DNA of 64,000 nucleotides. Origin: Ensifer adhaerens. Lineage in GTDB: Bacteria > Pseudomonadota > Alphaproteobacteria > Rhizobiales > Rhizobiaceae. The stretch covers positions 620,001 through 684,000 of the forward strand of contig NZ_CP083350.1 of NCBI RefSeq assembly GCF_020035535.1. The letters are read 5' to 3'. The notes beneath the pieces were generated by a model. It saw nothing but the letters and a program-made list of their open reading frames with translations. It ran no database searches and was not told the origin of the DNA. Position 1 is the first letter of the stretch. Every line of letters begins with the position of its first letter. Shown here one piece after another: positions 34,665-43,165 of this stretch. The position numbers were made by a program, and so were the translations under genes.

Positions 34665-35951
34665 TCAGACGCTTGTCGGTGCCTTGCCCTCGATGACGAC
34701 GAGCGCCTCTTCGGCGACATCGACATAGGATTTTTCAACCGGCAGGACGATTGCCGCGGAGCGGACACGATGATGGGCCGGATCGACGCCGGGAGGCGTG
34801 ATGGCCTTGTCACGCAGCGCCCGCGCCGCCTTCATCAGGCGATGGCGAGCCATGATGATGCCGTTGTCGGTCGACACGAGGTTTTCTTTCGAGCGATCGA
34901 CGATCGGCCCCATGCTTTCCTGCAACGAGGCATCCTGCATGGCGATGCCTTCAACGCCGGAATAGGTGGTACCCTTGCGTTGGGCCTCGCGGTCCATCAG
35001 GTAGTCGTTGTCCTTGTTGGCGAGAGGGCGATAGGTGCCCGGAACATAGGCCACGTGAATGCCCTTGCCGTCGATCATTGCCTGCCGCTCTTCCTGCGTC
35101 AGCGCGCGCTCCGGACGATAGTCGAAGCTCCAGGCCCAACAGTTCTCGTCATCGATCGGTATCCAGAAATGTCCATGAACCGGGTGGTTTCCGCGCGGCG
35201 GCACCATGGTGAAGGACGGCATGACCCAGGGCGTGACCCGCCAGTAATAGTGCCCCTCCTCCGCATTGCGCCGCGCGCCGATATAGAGGCCGCCGGCGCT
35301 ATCGGTCACTTCGAAGAAGGGACGGGAATCGGACATATTGTACTTGTTGCCGCGCGCGCCCTTGAAAAGCGGGTCGCTGTTGAGGCTGCCGCTGTGCAGC
35401 CACGAGACGTGGCTGGAGTCGATGCCGCCTTCCATGGCCTGCAGCCAGTTGCATTCCTGCCACCGCTTCGACGTGAAGGTCTGCTCCGAAGGAACAAGCG
35501 AGAATTCCCATTCGGGATGAGGCGGCTGCTTGTGGGCCGGCCCCATATAGGTCCACAGGATGTCTCCGATCTTGATCAGCGGATAGTTCTTCAGCTTGAT
35601 CTTGCCGCAGTAACCGCTTTCCTTCGGCTCCGAAGGAACTTCCGTGCACTGTCCGGTGTGGTCGTACTTCCACCCATGATAGGGGCAACGCAGGCCACCT
35701 TGCTCGTTGCGACCGAACCAGAGCGAGACGCCGCGATGCGCACAGAACTCGTCGATGAGGCCGTAGCGCCCTTCGCTGTCGCGAAATGCCAGCAGACGCT
35801 CACCAAGCAGCTTGACCCGAACTGGCGCGCAATCGTTGTCCGGCAATTCCTCGGCAAGCAGCGCCGGGATCCAGTAGCAGCGGAACATGTCGCCCATCGG
35901 CGTGCCCGGACCCGTCTGGGTCAGTAAATCGTTCTGTTCCTTCTTGAGCAT
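34665..35951 (-). CDS. Rieske aromatic-ring dioxygenase, phthalate 4,5-dioxygenase-like oxygenase subunit
   Basis: 428 residues, right for the phthalate-dioxygenase group. It begins MLKKEQNDLLTQTGPGTPMG, the typical opening of this group. The Rieske cluster is CAHRGVSLWFG (Cys and His, about residue 70) and CPYHGWKYD (about 89-97). The mononuclear iron ligands are DSSHVSWLH (Asp-x2-His-x4-His). It adds oxygen to the ring of a phthalate-like or related aromatic acid, with electrons from the reductase at 32141 and possibly the ferredoxin at 36178. Divergent from that ferredoxin gene, with the bipartite operator between them. Confidence 0.9.
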   Translation of the reverse strand: MLKKEQNDLLTQTGPGTPMGDMFRCYWIPALLAEELPDNDCAPVRVKLLGERLLAFRDSEGRYGLIDEFCAHRGVSLWFGRNEQGGLRCPYHGWKYDHTGQCTEVPSEPKESGYCGKIKLKNYPLIKIGDILWTYMGPAHKQPPHPEWEFSLVPSEQTFTSKRWQECNWLQAMEGGIDSSHVSWLHSGSLNSDPLFKGARGNKYNMSDSRPFFEVTDSAGGLYIGARRNAEEGHYYWRVTPWVMPSFTMVPPRGNHPVHGHFWIPIDDENCWAWSFDYRPERALTQEERQAMIDGKGIHVAYVPGTYRPLANKDNDYLMDREAQRKGTTYSGVEGIAMQDASLQESMGPIVDRSKENLVSTDNGIIMARHRLMKAARALRDKAITPPGVDPAHHRVRSAAIVLPVEKSYVDVAEEALVVIEGKAPTSV

Positions 35952-36081
35952 TTCTCTCCTCCAGATCGAAGCTGCCCGTGCAGCATCGTTTTCCCTGTCG
36001 TCCCGTATCCGCAGCTGCTGCCAGAGGCTGGCTGCTGGAAATTCGGGTTGACGTTCTTGAATGATCGTCTATCCTGACATC

Positions 36082-36118
36082 GTTCCTTTATACGGAACGC
36101 TGTTTCTTTTTAAGGAAC
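36082..36118. promoter_or_regulatory. Bipartite operator with GTTCC-N7-GGAAC, site 2
   Basis: GTTCCTTTATACGGAAC (36082-36098) is followed after GCT by GTTTCTTTTTAAGGAAC (36102-36118): two 17-base inverted repeats with centres 20 bases apart. It lies in the divergent region between the Rieske oxygenase gene (start 35951) and the ferredoxin gene (36178). The same module occurs at 22461-22497. Confidence 0.65.
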
Positions 36119-36177
36119 GTACTCGCCCAACGGGGCGTCGTCAAGCGCCGCCTGAATCTCAGAGGAGGAACTGCAAA

Positions 36178-36495
36178 ATGACCGAGGCATGCACCACAAT
36201 CCGGTTGTGTTCGACGAGCGAAGTGGATTGGGACAGCGCCATTCGCGTCGAGGAGGGTGATCTCGTCCTCGCCGTATTCAACGTCAACGGCGTGTTCTAT
36301 GTGACCGACGACCTGTGCACGCACGGCCCTGGCTCGCTGTCGGAAGGCTATCTCGACGGCCACACGATCGAATGCGACTTCCACAACGGCGCGTTCGACC
36401 TGCGCACCGGCGAAGTCGTCGCACCGCCGTGCATGGTCCCGGTAAAAACCTACAAGGTGGTCATCGAGAACGATCACGTGCTGATCGAGGTCTAG
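36178..36495 (+). CDS. Rieske-type ferredoxin
   Basis: 105 residues, starting at ATG 36178 behind AGAGGAGG; an upstream open stretch from 36061 is not coding. The Rieske 2Fe-2S site is DDLCTHGPGSLSEG (Cys-x-His) and ECDFHNGAFD (Cys-x2-His). This is a naphthalene/biphenyl-type soluble ferredoxin that would carry electrons to a ring-hydroxylating oxygenase. The window has both this protein and a reductase with its own plant-type ferredoxin domain, so either two routes exist or both serve one oxygenase. Confidence 0.93.
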   Translation: MTEACTTIRLCSTSEVDWDSAIRVEEGDLVLAVFNVNGVFYVTDDLCTHGPGSLSEGYLDGHTIECDFHNGAFDLRTGEVVAPPCMVPVKTYKVVIENDHVLIEV

Positions 36496-36530
36496 CTCGG
36501 GGATCGCAGCGACCGCTTGTCATTATGCAA

Positions 36531-36551
36531 AAATCCCATATTTTAGGATTT
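36531..36551. promoter_or_regulatory. 21-base palindromic operator (AAATC ... GATTT), site 1
   Basis: AAATCCCATATTTT is followed by AGGATTT, giving arms AAATCC/GGATTT around nine bases. It lies 20 bases before the class II aldolase-type gene (start 36571). It matches the site at 43064-43084 in 17 of 21 positions, which makes it a probable operator for one regulator, best candidate the IclR protein encoded at 37578. Confidence 0.6.
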
Positions 36552-36570
36552 ATCAAAAATGGAGGATGGA

Positions 36571-37344
36571 ATGACAGAGCCGAAGCTAGTGGAACACGGG
36601 ACGGGCGCGCAGGATGGGCACTCGGAGGAAGCGCTCAGACTGGACGTATCCATGAGCACCCGACTGCTCAACAGCATGAAAATCCTCGAGTATAGCGGCC
36701 ACGTATCGGCCCGGCTTCCGGGAGGAGAAACGTTCCTTGTTCAACCCCAGAACAAAAGTCGTGCCGAGGTCGGTCCACAAGACCTCCTGATCTGCGATCT
36801 TGACGGCAAGGTGGTGGTCGGCCCGTCCGGCGTCAGGCCACCATCCGAAGTTTTCCTGCACTGTGAGATTTATCGGCACCGGCCCGATGTAAATGCGATC
36901 GCCCATTTCCACCACGACGTCACCAACGTCTTCACTCTCGTCGAAGACGTGCCATTGCTCGCTTTCAAGAACCACGCCATTCGCTGGAAGAGCGGCATTC
37001 CGGTCCATCCTGACCCCGCGCATGTCGACGACGCCGAGCGTGGCAGAGCGATCGTGAGGACTTTGGGCGACCATCACGCCATGCAGATCCGCGCACACGG
37101 GCAGATCGTAACGGCGGAAACCGTGCGTGGGGTCTTCATCGATTCCGTCCATCTCGTGGAGAATGCCGAGGCTGCCTACCGCGCCTGCTCGCTTGGCAAG
37201 CCGAAGCCGCTGACGGAAGCGGAGATCGAATCCTTCTCGCACAGCTTCCGCCGCGGCCACCACATCCGGAAACTCTGGAACTACTACACGCTCGGCGCCA
37301 TCCGCGAAGGGGTCTTCCCCGAGACCTGGGCGTCAGAAGCCTGA
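36571..37344 (+). CDS. Class II aldolase/adducin-family protein, copy 1 (possible decarboxylase)
   Basis: 257 residues from ATG 36571, behind GGAGGATGG. The fold marks of the fuculose-aldolase family are present: GHVSARLPGGETFLVQPQ near residue 40, the metal site IAHFHHDVTNVF (His-x-His) and MQIRAHGQIVTAETV (His). The family includes 3,4-dihydroxyphthalate decarboxylase of phthalate pathways as well as sugar-phosphate aldolases. In this context a decarboxylase or retro-aldol enzyme for an aromatic intermediate is plausible. Its own operator lies just upstream, and the IclR gene follows. Confidence 0.8.
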   Translation: MTEPKLVEHGTGAQDGHSEEALRLDVSMSTRLLNSMKILEYSGHVSARLPGGETFLVQPQNKSRAEVGPQDLLICDLDGKVVVGPSGVRPPSEVFLHCEIYRHRPDVNAIAHFHHDVTNVFTLVEDVPLLAFKNHAIRWKSGIPVHPDPAHVDDAERGRAIVRTLGDHHAMQIRAHGQIVTAETVRGVFIDSVHLVENAEAAYRACSLGKPKPLTEAEIESFSHSFRRGHHIRKLWNYYTLGAIREGVFPETWASEA

Positions 37345-37577
37345 TCGGCGCCAGGCGCGAGGCCTGGCGGGGTGGCTGTCGAAACCGCTTGATGGCCGCT
37401 TCATGCTGACAGACAATGGCCGCTGCTTCGGCCCACCCGCCTTCCCGGCGCCGGCGGCCGCGCGGCGGCGGTTCTCGCCGCTTGCAAACCCGAGCTGAGA
37501 GACATGCCGTTGCGACATCGCCCCGCTTTTCGTCCATTTGTGAGGCCTCCTTTCGCCATTTCGGGGAGCCACCTCGC

Positions 37578-38327
37578 TTGAATAGCCATGAAAAGATGCT
37601 CGGGCTCCTCGATCTGTTCGACGGCGAGGAGAACGCGGTGACCGTGACCATAGACGAAATGCATGAAAGGCTCGGCTACACCCGATCCACGCTCTACCGC
37701 TATCTGAAGACCCTGACGGACGCCGGACTGCTGACCTCGCTTCCATCGGTCGGCTTCATGCTCGGCCCGCGCATCGTCGAGCTGGATTACAAGATCCGCA
37801 CGGGCGACGTGTTGATCCGTGCAGCGCGGCCGGTCATGGAGGAGTTGGCGGCTCAGTTTCGCGGCATTGCACTCCTGTGCCGCCGTTACCGCCTCGAGGT
37901 GATGTGCGTGCACCAGGAAAGCGGCACCGACCTGATCCATTCCAGCTATGAACGGGGCCGTCGACGTTCGCTGCTGCATGGGGCAGCTTCGCTCGCGATC
38001 CTCGCCTATCTGCCCGATCATCAACTGCGAAAATTTCACGGGCAGGCCCCGGGCGAGTTCGCCGAAGCGGGGTTTGGCACGACGCTGAAGGATGCGAAGG
38101 CGATGCTGCGCGAACAGCGCCAACGCGGCTGGGTGAGCACCCGAGGCGACGTCACACCCGGTGTGACAGGCATCGCCGCCCCGGTCTTCGATGCCCAGTC
38201 CGAGATCATCGGCAGCCTCAGCCTGACACTGCCCGATGGTCAAATCCAGGCGCGGTCCCTCGAGGACATCGCCGAACGCGTTACCTTTTGCGCCGGTGTG
38301 ATCTCCAAGACCATCGCCTACAGCTGA
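37578..38327 (+). CDS. IclR family transcriptional regulator, copy 2
   Basis: 249 residues from a TTG at 37578, behind GGGGAG; a longer frame to 37416 is open but has low-complexity Arg-rich translation without a ribosome site, and ATG 37596 is the alternative. Helix-turn-helix TIDEMHERLGYTRSTLYRYL, then the effector domain with SYERGRRRSLLHGAASLAIL and GVTGIAAPVFDAQSEIIGSL. It lies between the class II aldolase gene and the bicupin gene. Likely to bind one of the two operator types found in this region. Confidence 0.85.
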   Translation: MNSHEKMLGLLDLFDGEENAVTVTIDEMHERLGYTRSTLYRYLKTLTDAGLLTSLPSVGFMLGPRIVELDYKIRTGDVLIRAARPVMEELAAQFRGIALLCRRYRLEVMCVHQESGTDLIHSSYERGRRRSLLHGAASLAILAYLPDHQLRKFHGQAPGEFAEAGFGTTLKDAKAMLREQRQRGWVSTRGDVTPGVTGIAAPVFDAQSEIIGSLSLTLPDGQIQARSLEDIAERVTFCAGVISKTIAYS

Positions 38328-38330
38328 TCC

Positions 38331-38351
38331 TGTTTCTTCCCCTCAGAAACA
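38331..38351. promoter_or_regulatory. Inverted repeat TGTTTCT-N7-AGAAACA between IclR and bicupin genes
   Basis: Seven-base perfect arms (38331-38337 and 38345-38351). It starts four bases past the IclR stop, 137 bases before the bicupin start. It could be a weak terminator for the IclR gene or an operator for the bicupin/EutA-family operon. Confidence 0.35.
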
Positions 38352-38487
38352 AGCCCTTTCCGAAATCGCGCTACCGCACCGATGGGCATCTGTTTAGCGT
38401 CCTTCTCCAACCGGAGAGGGTTGATCGCTGCCGTGCGGCGCAATGCATCGAATCCCCTCCTGAAACCGGATTTGAGAGGAGACGACG

Positions 38488-39726
38488 ATGCATCAGGACC
38501 CACTTGGCGGCGGAACCGGCACGCACTGGCATGAGCCGGCCGGAACGAAAAAGGCTGGCTTTGGCGAGTTCAAGAAGCAGCCCACCCCCTATGATCAGTT
38601 CATGGAAAGCGAAGGCATTCCCGTCTTCCGTGATCTCGGTGTGTCCAATGTGAAGAACCTGCCGCTGACGACTTGGAAGCGGACCGGCGGTCGCGGCACG
38701 TATATCCAGCTCTACGGCACCGAAACGAAGTGGGGCTGCCATCTCGTCGAAGTCCCGGCAGCGGGCGCACTGAACGCCGAAAAGCACATGTACGAGGAGA
38801 TCTATCTGGTCGTCGAAGGACGTGGCTCGACGGAGGTCTGGATCGAAGGCGAAGGCAAGAAGCATGTCTTCGAATGGCAGGAGGGCTCGATGTTCTCCAT
38901 CCCGATGAACGCCATGCACCGCATCGTCAACGCCACCAACAGCCCCGCGCTGTTGCTTGGAGGCACGACGGCCCCGAATGTGCTGAACCAGATCCAGAAC
39001 GTCGAGGCGGTCTTCAACAACCCCTTCATCTTCCGCGATCGCTTCTCCGGCGCGGACGACTTCTACAAATACCGAGAGGAGATCGAGCCGGATCCGGTGC
39101 GCGGCCTTGCCATGCGCCGCACCAATTTTCTGCCCGACGCAGTCAATTGCGACCTGCCCCTCGATAATCGCCGTTCCGTCGGCTATCGCCGCGTCGAGCC
39201 CTTCATGACCAACAACGCCTTCTATTACTGGATCGGCCAACACGAAAATGGTCGCTACTCGAAGGCGCATGCACATACGTCGGCAGCGATCCTCATTTGC
39301 CTCAAGGGCGAAGGCTACACCTACTCCTGGCCGGAAGAATGCGGCGTCAATCCCTGGAAGGACGGCCACGGCCATCGCGTGCGCCGGCTGGACTATGGCC
39401 CATACGGCATGGTTACCGCCGCCCCCGGCGGCGCCCGCTGGTATCACCAACATTTCAGCGTATCGAAGGAACCCTTCCGCCTCACGGCCTGGTTTGGCCC
39501 GCACAACCCTGGCCGCGACCCTGGCGCACCCGGCGAGAAGCACACCGACTATACGGCCATCGACGTCAATGAGGGCGGCACCGCAATCCCCTACTGGATG
39601 GAGGATCCCCATATCCGTGCGGAATACGAGGCGCTGTTGAAGAAGAACGACGTGGAGGTGCGCATGAAGCCGGAATGGTATGAAAAGCCGGCCGACACCT
39701 CGAAGAAGCTGTCGACCGTGGTCTGA
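38488..39726 (+). CDS. Bicupin protein, copy B (paired with EutA-family gene)
   Basis: 412 residues, two cupin barrels. N-terminal barrel: AEKHMYEEIYLVVEGRGSTE (His100, Glu103/104) and His144 in NAMHRI. C-terminal barrel: SKAHAHTSAAILICLKGEGY (His261, His263) and WYHQHFSVSK (His320, His322). The YHQHF motif is identical in copy A at 14129. It starts behind GAGAGGAGACGACG. The next gene, an EutA-family ATPase, begins four bases after its stop, so the two are certainly co-expressed. Within an aromatic catabolic cluster that lacks a recognisable ring-cleavage enzyme, a ring-opening dioxygenase is an attractive hypothesis. Confidence 0.8.
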   Translation: MHQDPLGGGTGTHWHEPAGTKKAGFGEFKKQPTPYDQFMESEGIPVFRDLGVSNVKNLPLTTWKRTGGRGTYIQLYGTETKWGCHLVEVPAAGALNAEKHMYEEIYLVVEGRGSTEVWIEGEGKKHVFEWQEGSMFSIPMNAMHRIVNATNSPALLLGGTTAPNVLNQIQNVEAVFNNPFIFRDRFSGADDFYKYREEIEPDPVRGLAMRRTNFLPDAVNCDLPLDNRRSVGYRRVEPFMTNNAFYYWIGQHENGRYSKAHAHTSAAILICLKGEGYTYSWPEECGVNPWKDGHGHRVRRLDYGPYGMVTAAPGGARWYHQHFSVSKEPFRLTAWFGPHNPGRDPGAPGEKHTDYTAIDVNEGGTAIPYWMEDPHIRAEYEALLKKNDVEVRMKPEWYEKPADTSKKLSTVV

Positions 39727-39729
39727 CCC

Positions 39730-41244
39730 ATGGCCGACGACAAGGAAGAACAGGGCGGCCGCATATTCTTTTCGAACATCGGCCGGAGCATGGAGTTGGA
39801 GGACGAAATCGTGCTGACAAGCGTCGGCATCGATATCGGCTCCTCCACCTCGCATCTCGCCTTCTCGCGCATCGTGCTCGAGCGGCTCGACACCCGCTAC
39901 ATGGTGGTCGAACGCACGTTGCTGCACCAATCGGACGTCCTGCTGACGCCCTATCGAGGCAACGACGAAATCGACGCCGACGCGCTCGGCGCCTTCATTG
40001 CACAGCAGTATGAAGCGGCCGGTCTGACACCTGACGCCATCGATACCGGCGCCCTTATCCTGACCGGTGTCGCCGTGCGCAGAAGCAACGCGCGCGCGAT
40101 CGGTGACATCTTCTCTGCCCAGACCGGCAAATTCGTGGTCGTCAGCGCAGGCGATGGCCTGGAGACCACGCTCGCCGCCTTCGGCTCGGGCGCCGTTGCG
40201 CGCTCGGCAAAGGGAAGTACCCGCGTACTCAACGTCGATATCGGCGGTGGCACGTCGAAGCTCGCATTGTGCGAAGGCGGTTCGATCCGACACATCACCG
40301 CAATCGACATCGGCGCACGCGTCATCGCCTTCGACGACGACCGCCGCGTGACCCGCATCGAGGAAGCCGGCCAATACTTTGCGGCCCAGGCCGGCGTTGC
40401 TGTCGTCCTTGGAGCGGTTCTTGCAGAGGCGGACGCAGGCAAGATTGCCGACACCATGGTCGACTGCCTGTTCGAGACGATGCAGGGTGGATCAATGCGG
40501 CCGCAAACAACGGCCCTGCTCCGCCTCCCGGCCCTACCGGCGGGGCCGCTTCCGGATGTCGTGACCATATCCGGCGGCGTCTCGGAATTCCTATATGCAG
40601 GAGAAGAACAGCGTTTCGGTGATCTCGGCCCATTGCTCGCGGTGGCCCTGAGAAAGAAGCTTGCCGGTTGGCCACCGGCATTGGAAGTCCCGCAGCAGGG
40701 TATCCGCGCGACCGTGGTCGGCGCGTCGCAATACACCGTGCAGGTCAGCGGCAGCACGATTTACGTCGAACCTTTGGGGTCGCTGCCAATCCGCAATGTC
40801 CCCGTGATCAAGCCATCGCTCGCCCTTGGCGAGGAAATCGATACCGGCGCCATCGCCGAGGCCGTGAGCGACGCGCTCGCAAGGCTCGACCTTGTCGAAG
40901 GCGAAAGCCCGGTTGGGCTCTGCTACGAGTGGGAAGGCTCCGCCAGCTACGGACGGCTCGATGGCTTCTGCCGAGGGGTGTTGATGGGCCTTGCGCCGAT
41001 CCTTGCCAAGGGCCACCCGCTCATTCTCGTCGGCGAAGGCGACATCGGCGGACTGGTCGGCATGCACTGCCGACAGGAGGCAAATGTCGCACGGGTGATC
41101 TCGATCGACGGCATCAAGCTCGACGAATTCGATTTCATTGATATTGGCGCAATGCTGGAGACGTCCGGTGCCGTGCCGGTGGTGATCAAGTCGCTGGTCT
41201 TTCCGAGCCTGGGCCTCGGCCATGAAGCCTTCGAGAAGCAATAG
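39730..41244 (+). CDS. EutA-family (ethanolamine ammonia-lyase reactivase-like) ATPase, copy B
   Basis: 504 residues. Nucleotide motifs GIDIGSSTSHLAFSRIVL (from residue 33), DTGALILTGVAVRRSNAR (about 105-122) and DIGGGTSKLAL (170-180) identify the EutA family, an actin-like ATPase group. The C-terminus ends SGAVPVVIKSLVFP, similar to copy A (IPVVIKSLLFS). It begins four bases after the bicupin gene. As for copy A no eutBC genes are in view. The pairing with a bicupin rather than an ammonia-lyase is the notable feature. Confidence 0.85.
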   Translation: MADDKEEQGGRIFFSNIGRSMELEDEIVLTSVGIDIGSSTSHLAFSRIVLERLDTRYMVVERTLLHQSDVLLTPYRGNDEIDADALGAFIAQQYEAAGLTPDAIDTGALILTGVAVRRSNARAIGDIFSAQTGKFVVVSAGDGLETTLAAFGSGAVARSAKGSTRVLNVDIGGGTSKLALCEGGSIRHITAIDIGARVIAFDDDRRVTRIEEAGQYFAAQAGVAVVLGAVLAEADAGKIADTMVDCLFETMQGGSMRPQTTALLRLPALPAGPLPDVVTISGGVSEFLYAGEEQRFGDLGPLLAVALRKKLAGWPPALEVPQQGIRATVVGASQYTVQVSGSTIYVEPLGSLPIRNVPVIKPSLALGEEIDTGAIAEAVSDALARLDLVEGESPVGLCYEWEGSASYGRLDGFCRGVLMGLAPILAKGHPLILVGEGDIGGLVGMHCRQEANVARVISIDGIKLDEFDFIDIGAMLETSGAVPVVIKSLVFPSLGLGHEAFEKQ

Positions 41245-41270
41245 CGCCCGCTCGTTACCATCGCGCGTCC

Positions 41271-41301
41271 GGGCCGCGGTCCCTCCCGGGGCGCGCGGCC
41301 C
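41271..41301. terminator. Convergent GC-rich terminator
   Basis: GGGCCGCG (41271-41278) pairs with CGCGGCCC (41294-41301), followed rightward by CTTT. It lies between the end of the EutA-family gene and the end of the leftward FAD hydroxylase gene. Confidence 0.6.
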
Positions 41302-41308
41302 CTTTCCC

Positions 41309-42922
41309 TCAATGGCCGGTCACCATGGCCGCCAGCCCATCGGCATCTTCCGGCGCCTGCCGGCCACGCCAGACGACGTGCATATCCGGCCGGACCAGGA
41401 TCAGGTCATAGCCATAGATATCGCGCGCTCTCGGCTCCGCAATGTCAACGGCCGCGAAAGGTACGCCACGGGCAGCGAACGCCTGCGCCAGCCCCCCGCT
41501 GTCGGCGCCGGTTCCACCCAGCCGCAGCAAGGTATAGGCATTCCCGATCAGGTCCTGCACGGCCACGCCGTTATCGAGCCAGATGTGCGGAAGGCGGGCT
41601 CCTGGCCAAGTCGTCGGATGGTATTCGCGAAAAAGATGCTCCGGCCCGCCCGGTTCGTCGGTGATGACGGGCGACCCGACATAGCGATACCCGAGTTCGG
41701 CTCCAATCATCTCATTGGTCTTGCGCTGCTCGACATCCGCGACGCTCCTGAGGTTGTTGCGCGTCGCCTGGCCCTGCGGTGTCGCGTCGCGAATGTCCGG
41801 TCGATACTGAGCGCGCCACTTGCGGCGGCCGAGCGACGCATAGCGGGATGCTCCGACATTGCGGTCGCCGATCTGCCTGCGCTCTATCTCATAGGATCGC
41901 AGAAGATTGGGGCCGCCCCACCCTTCCAGCACGGCCGCAAGCTTCCAGCCAAGATCGACGGCGTCGCCGACGCCCGTGTTCATGCCGAGCCCGCCGGTGG
42001 GGATCACCAGGTGAGCCGCGTCACCGGCAAGGAAAACCCGGCCCATGCCGTATTGATCGGCCAGAAGCAGATTCTGCTTCCATTGCCCGACATAGAGCAT
42101 GGTGTAGTCGACTGGCGCGCCGACTGCCTTTTCGAACTGTTCCGCCATATCTTCGTCGCGCTCGACGACGGCATGCAACGTCCAATGCCTGGTCGAATCC
42201 TGCATGATCAGGAACGTCGCCTGCCCGTCCGCCACATGGAAGTGCCGCCCCCTGCCAGGACCATCGCCGATGGGGATGCGGTCATACAATGTCTGGCTGG
42301 AATAAAGCGCCTGCCGCAGATGCAGGAGATTTCCCTCGCCACGCAGTTTGATCCCGAGCTGCTTGCGCACCGGGCTCCCACCGCCATCGCAACCGACCAG
42401 GAACTTTGCCCGGATCTCGCCCAGACCTCCTTTGTCGTCGACGATCTTCGCCGTTACCCCATGCGCGTCCTGCTCCAGCGACAGGAACTCGCAGCCATAG
42501 CGCACCGAAACCGTCGGGAGCGCTTCAGCAACCGACTTGAGCAGCGGCTCCAGCGTGTATTGCGATATCAACTGGTAGGCCTCGAGCGGAAGCGCGGCGT
42601 CCTTGGATCGCGCGATCTCCTCCTGCGCCAGCGACACAGAGGCATAGGGCAGCCGAAGCAATGGCGGCTCGCTCATCGAGAGGACGACATAGACGTCCAT
42701 CGGCACCGATGCGTTGAGACCCGCCGCCCGGATCTTCTTGGCCAGCCCCATACGCCGGAAGATCTCCATGGTGCGAGCGTTGCAGCGCTCCATCTTCGGC
42801 AGGAATTCGGGACTCTCCTTCTTCTCAAGCAGGATGCAGCGCACCCCTCTTTGTCCCAAATCGATTGCGAGCGTCAGCCCCACTGGACCGGCTCCGACAA
42901 CAACGACATCCGCTTCATACAT
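41309..42922 (-). CDS. FAD-dependent aromatic hydroxylase (PheA/TfdB/MhpA-like monooxygenase)
   Basis: 537 residues. FAD motif VVVGAGPVGLTLAIDL at the N-terminus, the DG motif FLVGCDGGGSPVR near residue 180, and the GD motif FLAGDAAHLVIPTGGLGMN near 300, followed by the thioredoxin-like C-terminal domain of this group. Such enzymes hydroxylate phenolic acids with NAD(P)H and oxygen. It is divergent from the decarboxylase-like gene at 43166 and shares with it the palindromic operator at 43064-43084. Its place suggests ring hydroxylation before or after decarboxylation. Confidence 0.9.
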   Translation of the reverse strand: MYEADVVVVGAGPVGLTLAIDLGQRGVRCILLEKKESPEFLPKMERCNARTMEIFRRMGLAKKIRAAGLNASVPMDVYVVLSMSEPPLLRLPYASVSLAQEEIARSKDAALPLEAYQLISQYTLEPLLKSVAEALPTVSVRYGCEFLSLEQDAHGVTAKIVDDKGGLGEIRAKFLVGCDGGGSPVRKQLGIKLRGEGNLLHLRQALYSSQTLYDRIPIGDGPGRGRHFHVADGQATFLIMQDSTRHWTLHAVVERDEDMAEQFEKAVGAPVDYTMLYVGQWKQNLLLADQYGMGRVFLAGDAAHLVIPTGGLGMNTGVGDAVDLGWKLAAVLEGWGGPNLLRSYEIERRQIGDRNVGASRYASLGRRKWRAQYRPDIRDATPQGQATRNNLRSVADVEQRKTNEMIGAELGYRYVGSPVITDEPGGPEHLFREYHPTTWPGARLPHIWLDNGVAVQDLIGNAYTLLRLGGTGADSGGLAQAFAARGVPFAAVDIAEPRARDIYGYDLILVRPDMHVVWRGRQAPEDADGLAAMVTGH

Positions 42923-43063
42923 TATGGGATTCCATCAAACATGGGTGGACGCGGTAGCTGGCTTTTCGGCAATCATTCTCGGCATTTCGATCGCGTATTC
43001 TGCCCTATTTCTCGTCCTCTCAGTATTGCAGGGCGATTTCTTTCGTCAATGTCAAATTTCACA

Positions 43064-43084
43064 AAATCTCATAATTTGAGATTT
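43064..43084. promoter_or_regulatory. 21-base palindromic operator (AAATC ... GATTT), site 2
   Basis: AAATCTCATAATTT is followed by GAGATTT; eight-base arms AAATCTCA/TGAGATTT are perfect around five bases. It lies in the 243-base divergent region between the FAD hydroxylase and the decarboxylase-like gene and is flanked on both sides by TTTCACAAA-like sequence. It is nearly identical to the site at 36531-36551. Confidence 0.65.
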
Positions 43085-43165
43085 CACAAAAAACTCTGGA
43101 CAAGAAATTGCGACTGAAGCATGGTGTCGACGCCGTCCGATTACGGGGCCGCAGAGGAGGAGAGC

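Noticed and set aside
38371..40374. Long minus-strand open frame (667 codons) under the bicupin and EutA-family genes
   Set aside because: It lies antisense to two genes with clear motifs and spans their junction. It is a GC-skew artefact of third-codon bias.
41222..43117. Plus-strand open frame of 631 codons opposite the FAD hydroxylase
   Set aside because: The minus-strand gene has all three flavin-hydroxylase motifs; the opposite frame shows no family features.
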